Source: Dioscorea cayenensis subsp. rotundata (Eukaryota; Streptophyta; Magnoliopsida; Dioscoreales; Dioscoreaceae). Taken from it: a DNA stretch of 64,000 bases. Positions 23,424-36,352 of the stretch are shown piece by piece. Both the position numbers and the translations under genes were made by a program. The notes under the pieces are model-generated. The model made no database searches, was not told the origin of the DNA, and was given only the letters and a program-made list of their open reading frames with translations. The stretch's first letter is position 1, and every line of letters starts with the position of its first letter. Location: contig NC_052486.1 in NCBI RefSeq assembly GCF_009730915.1, positions 19,869,589-19,933,588 on the forward strand, written 5' to 3'.

Positions 23424-26400
23424 TCACTTCTTCACTTCCTCGTACTCTGCCTCCGGAGTCTGATCTACACCCGGTGATCCACCAACGCCGCCACCAGTCA
23501 TGTGCTGACCGATCTTTGAGACAGCCTTATTTGTGGCATCAATCTTAGCCTTTATCTTATCGACATCACTTCCCGCCATTTCATTCCGCAAATCCTCCAA
23601 TGCAGATTGTATCTCTGAAACAACCTCGGCTGGAATTTTGTCCTTGTACTCACTCAGGCTCTTCTCAATACTGTATACTGTGGAATCCGCGGTGTTCCTG
23701 ATATCAATCAGAGCTTTCCTTTCTTTGTCCTTCTGTGCGTGCAGCTCAGCTTCCTTAACCATTTTCTGTATTTCATCCTCTGTTAGTCCCCCGGAGGATC
23801 GAATCGTGATCTGTTGCTCTTTGCCAGTGGCTTTATCTTTAGCAGAAACAGTCACAATTCCATTGGCATCAATATCAAATGTGACTTCAATCTGTGGCAT
23901 GCCTCTGGGTGCAGGAGGGATTCCAACAAGCTCAAATTCGCCCAGAAGTTTGTTGCCGGCTGCCATTTCACGCTCACCTTGCAGTACACAGATACCTACC
24001 TGGGTCTGATTGTCCGCTGCTGTGGAAAATACCTGGCAATGGACATAATGTATAAATGATCATACAGCAGAATAACAATGTATGTGCTCATAGAAATTTT
24101 TCTGAACAGGTGACAAGCAAAAGAAGCACAATGCAGTATGAATATCAATAAAAATCAGCAAATTGAATTATAGGTATCACCTGCATAATTCCATTAGTGT
24201 ATTATGCAATACACATGCTAAGAATGATGATGCATGGCTTGACTTTAAACACCCTAAAACTCTTGTAGCTTTAATATAATCTTTCCTAACATACATCTCA
24301 CTCACAAAGACTGAAAGCCACTTAACAATTGCAACGAACTTTGGGTCTCCCAAGAGAAAAGTGTTCTAAAGCAGGTAAATTCAAGGGACCATTGAATCCC
24401 TCTAACAATCATGAGTTGAATTCAGAATAAAAGAAGCCATCATAAATGCACCAATTTAATGTGAGAACAACGAGATACTTCTAAGCAGATACTTTTTGCA
24501 CAATAATTGCTGAAAGATTAAGACAAGACGCACCTGACTTTTCTTAGTAGGAATGGTAGTGTTCCTGTTGATCAATCTTGTAAACACACCACCAAGAGTC
24601 TCAATACCAAGAGATAGTGGAGTAACATCCAAAAGAAGAAGGTCCTTAACATCTCCGCGAAGGATGCCACCCTGAACAGCAGCTCCCAATGCAACAGCTT
24701 CATCTGGATTCACGCCCTTGCTCGGCTCCTTCCCAAAGATCTCTTTCACCAGTTGTTGGATTTTCGGGACTCTAGTCATTCCTCCAACAAGAAGAACCTC
24801 GTCGAGGTCCTTACTAGACATACCGGCATCCTTCAAACAATTCTTGCATGGCTCCTTAGTCCTTTCAATTAAGTGACTCACCAAACTCTCAAACTTTGAT
24901 CTTGTCAGCGTCATTGTCATATGCTTTGGTCCCGATGCATCTGCTGTTATAAATGGCAAATTAATCTCCGTTTGGGTTGTCGATGATAGCTCAACCTTGG
25001 CCTTCTCAGCCGCCTCACGAAGCCTCTGAAGCGCCAACCTATCTTTTGAAAGATCTATTCCCTCAGTTCTCTTGAACTCATTCACTAAGTACTCCACTAG
25101 AACATTATCAAAATCTTCTCCTCCTAAGAATGTATCGCCATTCGTTGCTTTAACCTTAAAACATATAAATTAAATCATAAATATAAAGAGGAAAAAAGGA
25201 TCACAGTCAAAAAATAATTGAACAAACATACCTCGAACACGCCATTCGATATTTCCAAAATCGAAATATCGAAAGTACCTCCTCCAAGATCAAAGACAGC
25301 TATAAGACCCTCCTTGTCATTGAGCCCATAGGATAGAGCTGCTGCGGTAGGTTCGTTGATGATTCTCTCTACACTGAGCCCAGAAATTCTCCCTGCATCT
25401 TTTGTAGCCTGCCGTTGAGCATCATTGAAATAAGCAGGAACAGTAATAACTGCTTTAGAAATCGGTCTAGCCAAATAAGACTCAGCAGTTTCTTTCATTT
25501 TTTTCAGTATGAATGCGCCAATTTGGCTCGGTGAGAATTGCTGTCCATTTGCTTCAACCCATGCATCTCCATTAGGAGCCTTAACTATCTTGTAAGGGAC
25601 CATTTTCATCTCCTTTTGTACCACAGGGTCATCAAAGTGGCGGCCTATTAGTCGCTTTGTCCCAAAAATGGTGTTTGAGGGGTTGGTCACTGCCTGGCGT
25701 TTTGCTGGAGTTCCAACAAGGATCTCCCCTTTTGGGTTAAAAGCTACCACTGACGGCGTGGTTCGTGATCCTTCAGAGTTTTCTACGACTTTAGGCGTCT
25801 GCAAAGATGAGATAAGAGGGATACACAATAGACATCCATTATGAACAAAAATGCACAAAAACATCCAACTAAACAAAGAACCCAGAGACTGACCTTTCCT
25901 TCCATAACGGCAACACATGAATTTGTCGTGCCTAAATCAATCCCAATGACATCGTTTCCTGATGTTTTTGAGCTGAATAAAAAGAAATATTCCTCCAGTA
26001 AAATCTAGATAAAATGTTCCAACAGAGATTTTGCTCTCAAGACTGAAAACTCACCTAAATGTTCTCCCCGACATCAAGCTTCTGTGATGCAGAGGTGAAG
26101 TAGCCCATAGAGTTTGTGCATTGCCACACAACTGAAAAACAGAACATAAGAAACTATAACAGGAAGAACAGGACAACCAAATTGCTAGTAATGTCAGAGT
26201 CTATCTAGTTATTAAAATCTAATCAACCAACTTCAAAGTCAATATTATTATGACCATGACAATGCTGTTTTTGTCTCAATTAACAAACACAACAGTCAAA
26301 AAAGTTAGTTTCAACTAATTACAACTGAAAACATCCCAAACAAAGTCAAGTTGCTAAAGTCCAGCAGTGAAAAATTATACATAAGTGCAAACTAACTAAT

Positions 26401-26967
26401 AAGAGAATTTTCTGCTTTTCTCTAGAAGTTCAAATAGTCCCAAAAATCAGACATCATGACAATGAAAAACCCTGAACTAAATCGTGCAACTAGAGATTAA
26501 AATAAAAGACAGTGAAACAACAGCTACTACTTCAATAACAAAAGTTGAAATAGATAAAGCTCAAGTCTTTGACAGCTCAAAGACCACCAAAAGAGATCCT
26601 CATTCTTTCTTTCTCTTGAATGTTAAGCACCAAACAAAAAGAAGAACAACAATTAATAACCTATCATGCATGAAAGAAGGACCCACTGCATCAACAGCCA
26701 GTACTTAAATTGTAAAAAGTAGAAATAGAGAAAGCCCGAGCCATTGAAAGCTCAAAGACACAAAAAAAACAAAAGAGTTCTCCTTTTTATTATCTCTCTT
26801 TCTCTTGAAGATAAAGCAAGCACCAAACAAACAGAAAACAAAGAACTAAAGAACAAACGTGCATGGAATCAAATGAAAGAACAGAGAATGGAAAGCAGTG
26901 CGCTTACAGGTCTCAAGTGGTTCGGCATAGAGCGCATGATGGAGCGGAGAAGCACACTGGCAGCCAT
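23424..26967 (-). CDS. MTHSC70: Mitochondrial heat shock protein 70 (DnaK type)
   Basis: ATP-driven chaperone of the mitochondrial matrix, needed for protein import and folding. Six exons: 26908-26967, 26055-26131, 25894-25972, 25232-25798, 24534-25154, 23424-24032. All introns have GT-AG ends and phases agree, giving 670 residues, the usual family length. Residues 1-50 are rich in Arg, Ser and Leu and poor in acidic residues, a typical presequence. Three Hsp70 signatures are intact: IDLGTTNS (57-64), FDLGGGTFD (241-249), LLVGGMTRV (382-390). The interdomain linker DLLLLDVTP is present, and the C-terminus EAEYEEVKK is that of plant mitochondrial members. The ATG at 26967 is the first that joins in frame. 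The nearest gene is 2.3 kb away. No defect is seen. Confidence 0.96.
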
Positions 26968-27139
26968 TCCTAGCAGTGCTGAGAAGAGAGAGATAGCGAG
27001 ACAGAGAGAGGGTTGGAGTTCCTTGCTTTCTCTTTTGTATTCTCGGTGCAAAAAGAACACTTCGACGCTTCTCTGGAATGATGTGGAGAGCTCCCGAAAG
27101 CCCGCCAAACCGCATTGTCGGTTTAGTACCCGTTAAGAC

Positions 27140-28130
27140 AAACGGATCCGACCCGATTTAATAAGTGAATCGGTTCTTAATAACAACACAACACTATTGT
27201 TATAGTTTTTTATAATTTTTTAATCTAGTATTGTCAATTTTACACATAAATCAAGAAAATTTTATATTTTCTTTAATTTCTAACTTATTAAAAATGATAT
27301 TTCTCATCTCACTGCCTGTAATTAGGACTAGAAAACAGTTTTATAAAATTTATGTATATGAAAAGTCCACATACATCAACAACGCATAAATATATTTTAG
27401 AAGGATATTTTAAAAGAGAGTCAAACCGTCAACCTTTCACATTCCACATAAAAATTGAAGGAATGACCATTTGCCTATTGCGGTGGTGATTCCTTGAAAA
27501 ACATTGTGACCAACACTACTTAACAAAACTACAATTTTTTTTTTTTTTTTACAATGTCAACAAATCACATTAAATATATCCTAAATCCTCAATCATGCTT
27601 GAAAAAGAGGTCAAATCTCAATCTTTTATATAGAAGTTAATCTGCTACCATTCACCTATTGTGAGAGGTGGTAAACTATAATTGATTCAATAGACAAATT
27701 TTACCCAATAAAAATATATATAAAAATAAATATTAACTTTTGGTTAGAACTATTTTGAGAGATTGCGCAAGAGAAATACAATCCTAAACAAAATAAAGCA
27801 AATAGGCTAACTTTAAAAATATGTGAATAAAACCAGATAATAAATATGGCAGAATCACAAAATAAAGGAAACTATTTCATATTGCAAGATCTTCAATTGA
27901 CATGAATGGACTAACCAGATGAACCTCAACTGGAACAACAAAATGACTCCTGGTTGAGCTAATACATTTTCATACTCATTGAAAGCATAAAAATAACAAA
28001 TGATTCAATCTATCACAATATAAAATGAGTTTATAATATTTTCCTGTCTGTGCCACAGCACACTTGCAGGCAATCATTTTTCATAGCTTAGGACTACAAA
28101 TCTTGAGGAAAACATATACAGCACACAGGC
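27140..28130. other. Intergenic DNA between HSP70 and hydrolase genes
   Basis: AT-rich, without supported genes. The right end of the HSP70 gene (about 26968-27120) should hold its 5' untranslated region and promoter; no clear TATA box was fixed. The rest has a T-run at 27535-27550 and nothing else recognisable. Confidence 0.6.
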
Positions 28131-28139
28131 AATGCACCT

Positions 28140-28484
28140 GATTTTTGCTGATGGCGTGGTTTCCAAGTGTCATTAACAAGAGAGAAATTCATCTTCTTGG
28201 GCAACATTGGAAGAGCAATCAATCTTTGGAATTGAAGCTTACGCTCCTCAAGAATAATTCTAGTATACATATGATGCCTGCAATTTCAAGGGAGAAAAAA
28301 TAGATAATCAAGAAATCAATTTACTAAAAAGAATTAATTTTAAAATAAAAAAATGAAAAACTGTGATCTTTAAGGGAACTAAAGCAGAGAGGAATAGGAT
28401 GCAAAATTAGTGCCCCTCAAGGATAATACTTGTAAACAGATGATCCCCGCAGTTCAAACAAACAATGAAAGAAAGAAAAAGAAA

Positions 28485-28515
<31 letters not shown>

Positions 28516-28670
28516 CAAGAAATAAAGAAAAAAAAAAGATCATCGAATTTTACGAGAAACATGAGCAAATGCAATCTTTCAAAGAACTATTATAAAAAGC
28601 ACATGATGCCTAATTAATTGTCTTCAGGAATATTGCCCATAAACAGATAATACCTGCAATTGCAAAAACA
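28140..28670. repeat. Three diverged copies of an exon-edge-like segment
   Basis: Three similar stretches of about 45 bases (near 28240-28285, 28417-28460 and 28620-28665) read, on the plus strand, as a CTCAAGAATAAT-like start and an end like ATGATGCCTGCAATTTC. On the minus strand each holds a CAG that could act as a splice acceptor. This may be 3' untranslated DNA of the hydrolase gene. A GA microsatellite lies at 28485-28510. Confidence 0.4.
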
Positions 28671-29258
28671 GATTAAAGGTCAAGAATTTTACTAAAAACA
28701 TGCGTTTTAGAGTGCTTAATTGGGGACATCCCAGGCTATCTCGCAACCAATCTTTTTTCAATTTAATTATCTAAATAAATATACACTATATAATTTTTAA
28801 AAATATTAACATAAATCATTCATTAATTAGTAAAGGTATAAGATCAAAATATTTTCTTTGATTAGTACTAATTAAGTCAAAGTTTGGTCAATTCCACATG
28901 AAAAGTTATCTCAAAAACAATTTCAAACCAAACCATAACCCCATCACCTCAACCAAAATCAGATGCACAAAATCAAAGGTAGCAAGAATGTTTAGGAAAG
29001 ATCAGTCCATTTCTATGATAATCATCAGATAAAAGTAGCACCAGGGAGCCAATATTATTTAAAGAATAACTAACTTTTGTTAACTTAAGGAGGAGGAACA
29101 ACCAGTGAGCAAAATTTAACTATCATTTGTGAGTAGAAGGGATAGCTCATAAGAAATTATAATATAACAATTCACCTTCAGAACCAAACTCCTTCATTTG
29201 TCATGGGGAGATCATGGAGAGATGCAATTTTCTGTTCAGCTCTCACCATGGACTAAAG

Positions 29259-32200
29259 CTACGATTGTGTGTGCACAGATATAGAAGGTTCCAACTGTTG
29301 GATACCATCCACCTTCATAGGATGCCAGATTTCGGCTTTTTCAGTGCCCTCCTTTTCAAGATGCCCCAGAAATTCCATCACCACCTCATCAGTCCATGGA
29401 GCTCCAAATGGAGCTTCATCCCCAGCCACCCACCCAAGATGACCACCTTGCGGAGTAACAATTAAGAGACAGTATGGGTTGTCCTTCAACAAAAGAAAAC
29501 ATTTACCATATCTCATTCATGTTTGATATAAATGGAGAAAGTTTGTAACCATTAACCAAAAATAAATAAATAAATAAAAGAAATCTGAAATAACTATGAT
29601 TGGAAATAGTATGCATAAAAAGATATTAGAGATAATAATCCAGTAACAATTAAGAGAGAGAGTATAGGATTGCCTTCAACAGAAGAAACAGTTACTGTAT
29701 CTCTGCCATTTGATATACATGGGAAGACACTGAAATCATTGAACCCCAAAAAATAAAATTCTTCTGAAATAACTATGACTGGAAATAGCACATATAAAAG
29801 ATATTAAAGATCATAATCCAGTAACAATTAAGAGACTGTATAAGTTATCCTTCGACAGAAGAAAAAGTTGATATATCTCAGTCATGACCAGCCATCTCCC
29901 TTCTGAGGTGCCTTATCCTTGTTTGTCTTCACTCTAATATTGTAAGTTTTTAAGGTTATGGCCATGCTGACTGCCCTATCAAACTTCTATTCCATGGTTG
30001 CCTTACCCGCCATCAGCCAGGATTAAAAATGAACAAGGAGAAATGGAGATGGCAACATAAAAATTGCACAATACAGATGAATGTCGCTGAAAACAAAGTA
30101 ATAATACAAGAAATACCTTTATTTCTTCTCGAGGAATTCCCCTTGATGGTGCAAATGGATCATTAGCAGCCTGAAGATGGTCGTTAAACAGATAGCAAGT
30201 TATACAAATCAAAATGGCATCAACAACAATTAGACATACACTCATGCTAAAAATTGCCAAAACAGAGAGAGAAAAAAATACTCCAAATAATAGGAAATTG
30301 TCTTAAGAAGTTTTACTAAGCAATTAGTGTCAAAAAAGTATTTTGGCATATATCTTATCGTCTGATGCAAGTACCTCAGCAGTAATCTGGCCAAGAGAAG
30401 CAAAGAAAGCTATTCTTTTAAGAAGTAGGTCTCTTATATGAAAGGGCTAAAGAAAAGAATAAGAGGCCGTGAAAAAGGCTAGAAAGCGGTGCTTATATGA
30501 AACTCCTGTGCAGTGCTGGTAGTACCAAATTATAATCCCAATGATCCAGGGTTAGGAGAAAAAAAGGGTACTACATCACCTGGTCAAGAGGTGACAATAT
30601 GAAACCTCAAATTTTACCCCCAAAAGCAACTAATATATATTTTCCTCAAACAACAATTTTATTGGACAAAAGCACAATCAACGTGGCTGCTTGTTGAATT
30701 ATGAGCAAATGGAAATAATAATACCCCTCCATTAACATTAAAAGAAAACAGCTGCTCACAAGCATGAGGATTTACCTGTATACATAACAAAGGTGTACGA
30801 ACATGCTCAATGGACTTTGAACTGCTTGCCTTGTAATAATAATCATCCACAGACTTAAAACCAAATGAGACTGAAAAACTTTCCAGTATTAGCAAAAAGA
30901 AAATCATTTTACAATAGACACACTTGATTGAGACATTATACCAACCACGTGTCAATGCTTCATCAAATTCCCTAATAGATCGTGCATTAGCTGCCACAGC
31001 CATGTCGTATTCACCTTCAATCCCTTCAAATAGAAGCGCATGCCTGGAAAAAGACAGTCAGAAGGAATAATTTGATCTATGAGCTAATAGGATTCACGAC
31101 TTTGTGAGAATAATCAAATTGCAATATGATGCCAAAGTAAAAAATAGTCCTACTTATTGAAGATTTTGCTCAAAGCTCTAGCAAGAGCTCTATCATAGAC
31201 AACATTAAAGCCCTGCTTAAAGTCCTCGTCTGCATATACCAAATTGAAAGGATTGGCCAAGGATACAGCCCCAGAGAGACGACATTTGTCAGATTCCTTC
31301 AATGGAACAAACCAAGATTTCTTAGTAGGTTAAGAAGGTAAACATTCTAAATGCAGGAGACTTAATTTGGCTTTAACATAATTGAAAAGAAAAAACAAAC
31401 ACAACAAGTTACAGTGTGTTAACGACGCATTTTCTAGCAAAAAAGAAACAATAATCCTGCAAAAACATATGCTCAATTAGAGAATGTTCAGATGTTAACA
31501 ATCTCTTGAGATGGATAAGTTCGCTAGGGTTATTCCTTGAGGAAAGGGAAGGTAACTAAATACAAAGTTATCAAAGTCACGATCTCCACATAATAAAAAG
31601 TGTTTACAGCTGCCTTGACTATTAACTCCACCAACTAATTGAAGTTTGATTGGCAAAATTTTTTTCTTGGCATGGTACTAGCTAAGCACCGGCGGATAGT
31701 TAGACAAATTTGAGCATTACTTCGAGGAATCAATCATCTGTAACTCTGAGATGGTAAGGTAGAGGCTTACGAGCATACTTATACAGGTTTCATTTTTAAT
31801 CAAAGCAGGATTTTGTTAAGTGACCTGAAGGCGCACATCATTATCATTAAAAGCAAGAATTTGAAAACAAACACAAAGAAAGCAAACAATAAGATTGTAA
31901 GCATCAAGAAAATACTAAGATAACCCAACTAGCACAGAGATCTTTCTGAAAAGCAAGAAGAAAGTAGACATAATGCATATGAAAAACATATGGACTACTT
32001 GTTTTCTTTCATCAATATCAATCTTAAAACTGCATTAGTCTCATAAAAGATTACCTAGACAAACAGTAACATTAATTGAAAGTGAGAAACATAGTATTCA
32101 CCTGACCCAAATGTCTTACTAATATATTCCCACCAAGAGACCAGCCCACAGCATATACATTCGACTTGTGATACCGCTTCGAAACATGATCAACAACTTG

Positions 32201-32988
32201 GCAAAGATCATCTGTAAATGATGCTGAATAAAACTGCAAAAAAGACACAAGTATTTACAGAAGCCAAAAGAACAAAAGCAAAACCATGAAAAACGAAATC
32301 AAGAACAAATTGCAGGCTTAACTAAAACAATGTGCTTGATTTTTCAGCAACTATTGGAACATCAGTAACTATGGACGTACACTATAGGGTGAAATGGTAA
32401 ATCAGATACCTGAGGGGTTGTGACAGGACTATCACCACAACCACGGCTATTGAAAACCACGACACGCCATCCCATACTCCGAGCTCGTACAAGCAAATGC
32501 CTCACATACGTATCACCACTACCGCCAGTGAGACCTGGCTGAGAATCAATCACCATTTCCCCAATCTAAATTACTAGGCTAAAAACCCTAAAAAGAAAAC
32601 AAGATGCAAAGAATCAAACCAGCAGAACAAGAACCGGAGACTCAAACGGGAGCAGGCGATCGTCAGCGGCAACCCAATCAAGGGCGACAGCGCCATCATC
32701 GGGGGTGCGGAGGCACTCGCGGCGGAGAGTGACGGAGGGAAGGGAGCGGAAGAAGGCGGCAAAGAGGGTCTCAACGTGGCAGTTCCAGGCGATGATAGGG
32801 AAGGGTTTGTAGGGGCGCTGGAGGCTGGAGAAGCTGGAGAGGAGGGAACAGCGAGGGCCGATGAGCTCGAGGGAGGAATGGGGGAGGGCATTGGGGATCT
32901 CGACGGAGGCCATGGAGGCGAGGAGAGAGGAGGAGCGAGGAGGAGGAGAGGAGAAGTGGGAAAGCATCGAGAGGAGAGGCCTGGCCAT
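29259..32988 (-). CDS. Alpha/beta hydrolase, EMB8/YheT-type
   Basis: Serine hydrolase of the EMB8/YheT family; the substrate is not known from sequence. Eight exons: 32620-32988, 32410-32538, 32102-32233, 31154-31296, 30946-31043, 30776-30870, 30117-30170, 29259-29483. Introns are GT-AG and phases fit, giving 414 residues. The probable triad is Ser198 in GWSLGG, Asp326 in ANDPFAP and His355 in GGHLGW. Other family marks are PGLTGGSGD (residue 124 on) and FNSRGCGDSP. The first 50 residues are rich in Ser, Pro and Arg and might be a plastid presequence, but this is uncertain because an in-frame ATG (MASVEIP) lies 25 codons in. The last intron contains two decoy copies of the final exon's start. 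Confidence 0.92.
29456..29885 (-). repeat. Triplicated acceptor region of the last hydrolase exon
   Basis: The start of exon 8 with its acceptor (exon edge at 29483) recurs upstream in the intron at about 29673 and 29849, 190 and 176 bases apart. Read on the minus strand, the exon begins DNPYCLLIVTPQ and the copies would begin GNPILSLLIVTG and DNLYSLLIVTG. Both copies lose the essential GGHLGW part and run into other sequence, so they are pseudo-exons. Confidence 0.8.
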
Positions 32989-33109
32989 CGTTGGTTTTCG
33001 TCTTCGTCTTGGATTTCTTTGGCGGGTTGATTGGGTTTGAGTGAGCAAACCCGATTAATGAATGGTCCAATTGAGTCCAAGTACGTGATTGACATTGTTT
33101 TTAAGGTTA

Positions 33110-35040
33110 GAAAAAAGTATCAAGAAACCCTTGAATGTTTTGAATTTTTATGTCTAGTCCCTGGAGTACCAAGAAACCATTGAAATTTTTTGGGATTATT
33201 TCTCCGAATATCCCTTGAAATTTGGCATTAAGATAAAATATAAATTATATAAATATAAACTTTATATATATATATATATATATATGAATTTACATCCTCT
33301 ATGGACGTATATAAGGCTGTGTCTTCTACAAACATGCATAGAATTGAATTCTAAGAAAGTTCATGTGCAGCCGTTGGATTTCAATTCAATGATTCTAAAG
33401 AATCTCTCCTTGTGAATGTAATAGATCTTTTAGTCCCACATTGGCTAATTGAGGGAGTATCCATATGCACATAAGAGTGGGGTTGATGTGGGACTAAAGG
33501 ATCTATTACATTCACCCAAAAAACTGACATAGTGATTGATGTGGGACTAAAGGATCTATTACATTCACCCAAAAAACTGACATAGTGATTGATGTGGAAC
33601 TAAAGGATCTATTACATTCACCCAAAAAATTGACCTAGTGGTTAGCCATGCTCTTATATACACATGGATACTCCCTCAATTAGTCGATATAGGACTAAAT
33701 GATCTATTACAGTGAACTATAACTATGCACAATTTCTACTAGGACCTTCCCTGAAAATTAATAAAAATCCAACATAAACCAAACTGCCCATTTTCAATGC
33801 AAGTACATGATTTTTAGTACTATTTATGCTATTGTTTGTGCACCCATTTGTGCATGTATCTTTTTATCTCTTATTTTTCTCAAGTGTGAACGTTCTCACG
33901 AATTCCTTGAAAATATATTCACATATTTTTTATAATATATTTTAATAGTATATTTGTATATGTGATGTAGAATCTAGAGAAGGTCCTATATATTTTAATA
34001 AAATTTTCAAGGCCATGCATGTAAAAGAAAGAAAGAAGGAAAGAAGTAACAAGAACCCCTGAGAATTTTCAACTTTCATATATATAGTCCAAAGATTTTA
34101 AATAAAAAAAAAATTACAAATGCAACATCATTACTTCTGGTAAAAAAAGAATTTGATAAAATAGTGTTATTAGAAATGCTAGTAAAGGGCAATAAATTAT
34201 CTAAGAACTTTCTATAAAAATCCTAAAAACTAACAAATAAGAATGAGGAAAAAAAAGCGGACACATGGAAGAAAAGAGAGAGTAAAACAGTAACTAGAAT
34301 ATTATAGGTGTTTGATGTAAAATTGGGTTAATTAGTGTTCATAATTGTTTAATCATTGGATTTTAATTTAACGGTTAATTTACATATGTTTATAAATTTG
34401 TTATCTAGGAACATGAGTAGATAATTGACCTTTTATTAAATTTGGCAAGATTCCTCCAACAAAATCCATGGAAAAATAAGAAAAATCCCTTAAAATTTCT
34501 CCATGTCAAATGAGTTAGATTCAAATTAAACTTTCTTTTTAAGTGTTCAATTCAAATTTAATTTAAAAATATTTTAAAAAAACCAGACCAAAAAGACAAT
34601 GAAGATGGTGGGGTTAAAAAAATAATAAATAAAAATAATAATAAAATAAAAATACAAATACAAATTTAGTAGGTTGAATGAAAATATCATGAGACTAACA
34701 AGTAATTTGCATAAATTGTCGTACCTTTTTTTTTCTTTTTGTGACAAGGGTCATGCATATTTTAATATACTTTGACAATTCAACTGACATTAGAAGCTTC
34801 GAACAAAATCAAATAAAGCAAAGGAAAGATATCCTATTTTTATTTCTTGAATCCAACATTACATTATCAATTACTTATATATATATATATATATTAAGTA
34901 GTTAATTCAGTTATACATCTTCATCTTCATTGCACATAAAACAAAGATAAAAAACTCAAACCTTAAACTTAAAAACTCATCATCATCATCAACAAGAACA
35001 ACAAGAACAACAACAACAAGCAAAACACTAAAAACCACCG
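33110..35040. other. Intergenic DNA, mostly featureless
   Basis: AT-rich. It holds a TA microsatellite near 33264-33286, the foldback element at 33412-33712, and another TA run near 34878-34894. The part next to 35046 has CATCATCATC and AACAACAAG runs and is probably the 3' untranslated region of the DUF538 gene. Confidence 0.6.
33412..33712. mobile_element. Foldback/TIR element with internal 53-bp tandem repeat
   Basis: The left arm (about 33417-33480) contains TAGTCCCACATTGGCTAATT and GAGGGAGTATCCATATG. The right arm (about 33640-33712) is its imperfect inverse (CATGGATACTCCCTC, then AGTCGATATAGGACTAAA). Both ends carry the inverted words TGTAATAGATC and GATCTATTACA. Between the arms a 53-bp unit (GATGTGGGACTAAAGGATC...) occurs three times, at 33485, 33538 and 33591, and repeats part of the right arm. 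Non-coding. Confidence 0.65.
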
Positions 35041-35045
35041 TGAAT

Positions 35046-35477
35046 TCACTCCTCTTCAAAAGCAGACACAGGGAATGACTTCCCAATCCCCATAGGAGTC
35101 TTAAAGTATATCTTCTCCCCAAGAGGATCATCAATACTCATCTCACTAATTGGAACCCAAATGAGCATTTGCTTGCTCTTCACTCCGGTCATCTTCTTCA
35201 TCTTCTTCTTCTCCACATATGCAGTCACTTCTGAAGCATAACTCACTTTAGTGTTTGTTCCTTTGAAGAAATGCTCACATGGAGACTTGAGTTTCATCCA
35301 AACAAACCCGGTTTCCGGGATTCTACCGCACTCTTCAAGGCCTTTGAGAGGAAGAACTCCTTTTGGAAAGCCGAGTTCCGAAAAGAGTTCCATGCAGTGA
35401 TGATGGCATGCTTCGGCACCGTAAACAACCTCCGCGCCTTGCCGATCTTTGTTGTTTCTTCCCACCAATGTGTTCAT
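35046..35477 (-). CDS. DUF538 family protein
   Basis: Single-exon gene of 143 codons. It matches the plant-specific DUF538 family: LPLKGLEECG near residue 42, ETGFVWMKLKSPCEHFF, YASEVTAYVEK, the basic KKMTGVKSKQM stretch, and the C-terminal FKTPMGIGKSFPV. The biochemical role of the family is not established; members are often stress-responsive. Unlike many relatives it has no signal peptide, so it is probably cytosolic. The ATG at 35477 is the only start that keeps the whole domain. No intron is needed. It is more than 2 kb from the hydrolase gene and transcribed from the same strand. Confidence 0.92.
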   Translation of the reverse strand: MNTLVGRNNKDRQGAEVVYGAEACHHHCMELFSELGFPKGVLPLKGLEECGRIPETGFVWMKLKSPCEHFFKGTNTKVSYASEVTAYVEKKKMKKMTGVKSKQMLIWVPISEMSIDDPLGEKIYFKTPMGIGKSFPVSAFEEE

Positions 35478-36001
35478 GGTTCAAGAGTTTTTATTTTTAT
35501 GTTTATTTTCTATTTTTGAATGAGGATGGGATGAAGAACAAGAGGGCTTTTAATAAGAGGGGTTGAAGGAGGTTGGTTTGGGGTTGTTGGACTAACATAT
35601 GAATTGCATGGTTTGTTTGAGAGGGTGTTTTTTGGAGGAAGGAAATGTTGGTTATTTGGTTTTGGTAGGAGTTGGTCAGCTATGTGATTGGTTTGATTTT
35701 TTTTTTTTTTCCAAGTTTTATATTTTATTGTTTTAAATTGATAGTAATTAGCAAGTGATTTGGGGTTTTAGCCAATACAAAATCGAGTATTATTTACAAA
35801 AGGTTTGGAATTTTGATATATTATGTGACACTTGATTAATTGTTAAAATATAAATAAATGAATATAAAAATTATATATATATATTTGTGTAAATACTCTA
35901 AATTGTCTATTTAATCCCCAGTATGTATTTAAAACCTTGGAAATTATTTCAATATACATATATGACGCACAGGAGAGTCAGATTTACATTCTCATCAGAC
36001 A

Positions 36002-36352
36002 GGTCTGATTGTAAGAGTTAGCTCAACCCTTATATACATATGAAAACTCTTTCTCTTAGCTGATGGCCGTGACTTTGACACCCTCATCAGGGACCCCAGT
36101 TTAGCATGTGCCCTTGGTCGAGCCTCGAAGCCAACTAGGGCAGCCCTAAGGAACCCAGTCGCAACCCATGCGTAGCTCACCAAGGCATCCCCACATGGGG
36201 GCTCACATGCCCATTCACATCGAACTAGCTTTCAATGAAACACCAATTATGCACACATGAGTCATATCCATATCTCGAAAGGACTAGTCTAATTGTGAGA
36301 GTTAGCTCCCAACTGTTACATGCATATGATAATTCCTCTTCCTAGCCAATGT
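36002..36352. repeat. Possible short TRIM-like element
   Basis: A ~65-base segment at 36002-36064 (TCTGATTGTAAGAGTTAGCTC, ATACATATGAAAA, TTCTCTTAGC) recurs in the same orientation at 36285-36352 with changes. About 220 bases of GC-richer, non-coding DNA lie between. Short direct terminal repeats suggest a TRIM-type retroelement, but no primer site or TG/CA ends were fixed. The word CAATGTGG at its right end recalls the foldback element at 33412. Confidence 0.4.

Noticed and set aside
23533..24009. 158-codon plus-strand frame
   Set aside because: It lies antisense over the last HSP70 exon and is a shadow of its codon pattern.
26744..27136. Plus-strand frame over the HSP70 5' end
   Set aside because: It overlaps exon 1 and the leader of the HSP70 gene on the other strand, with no domain.
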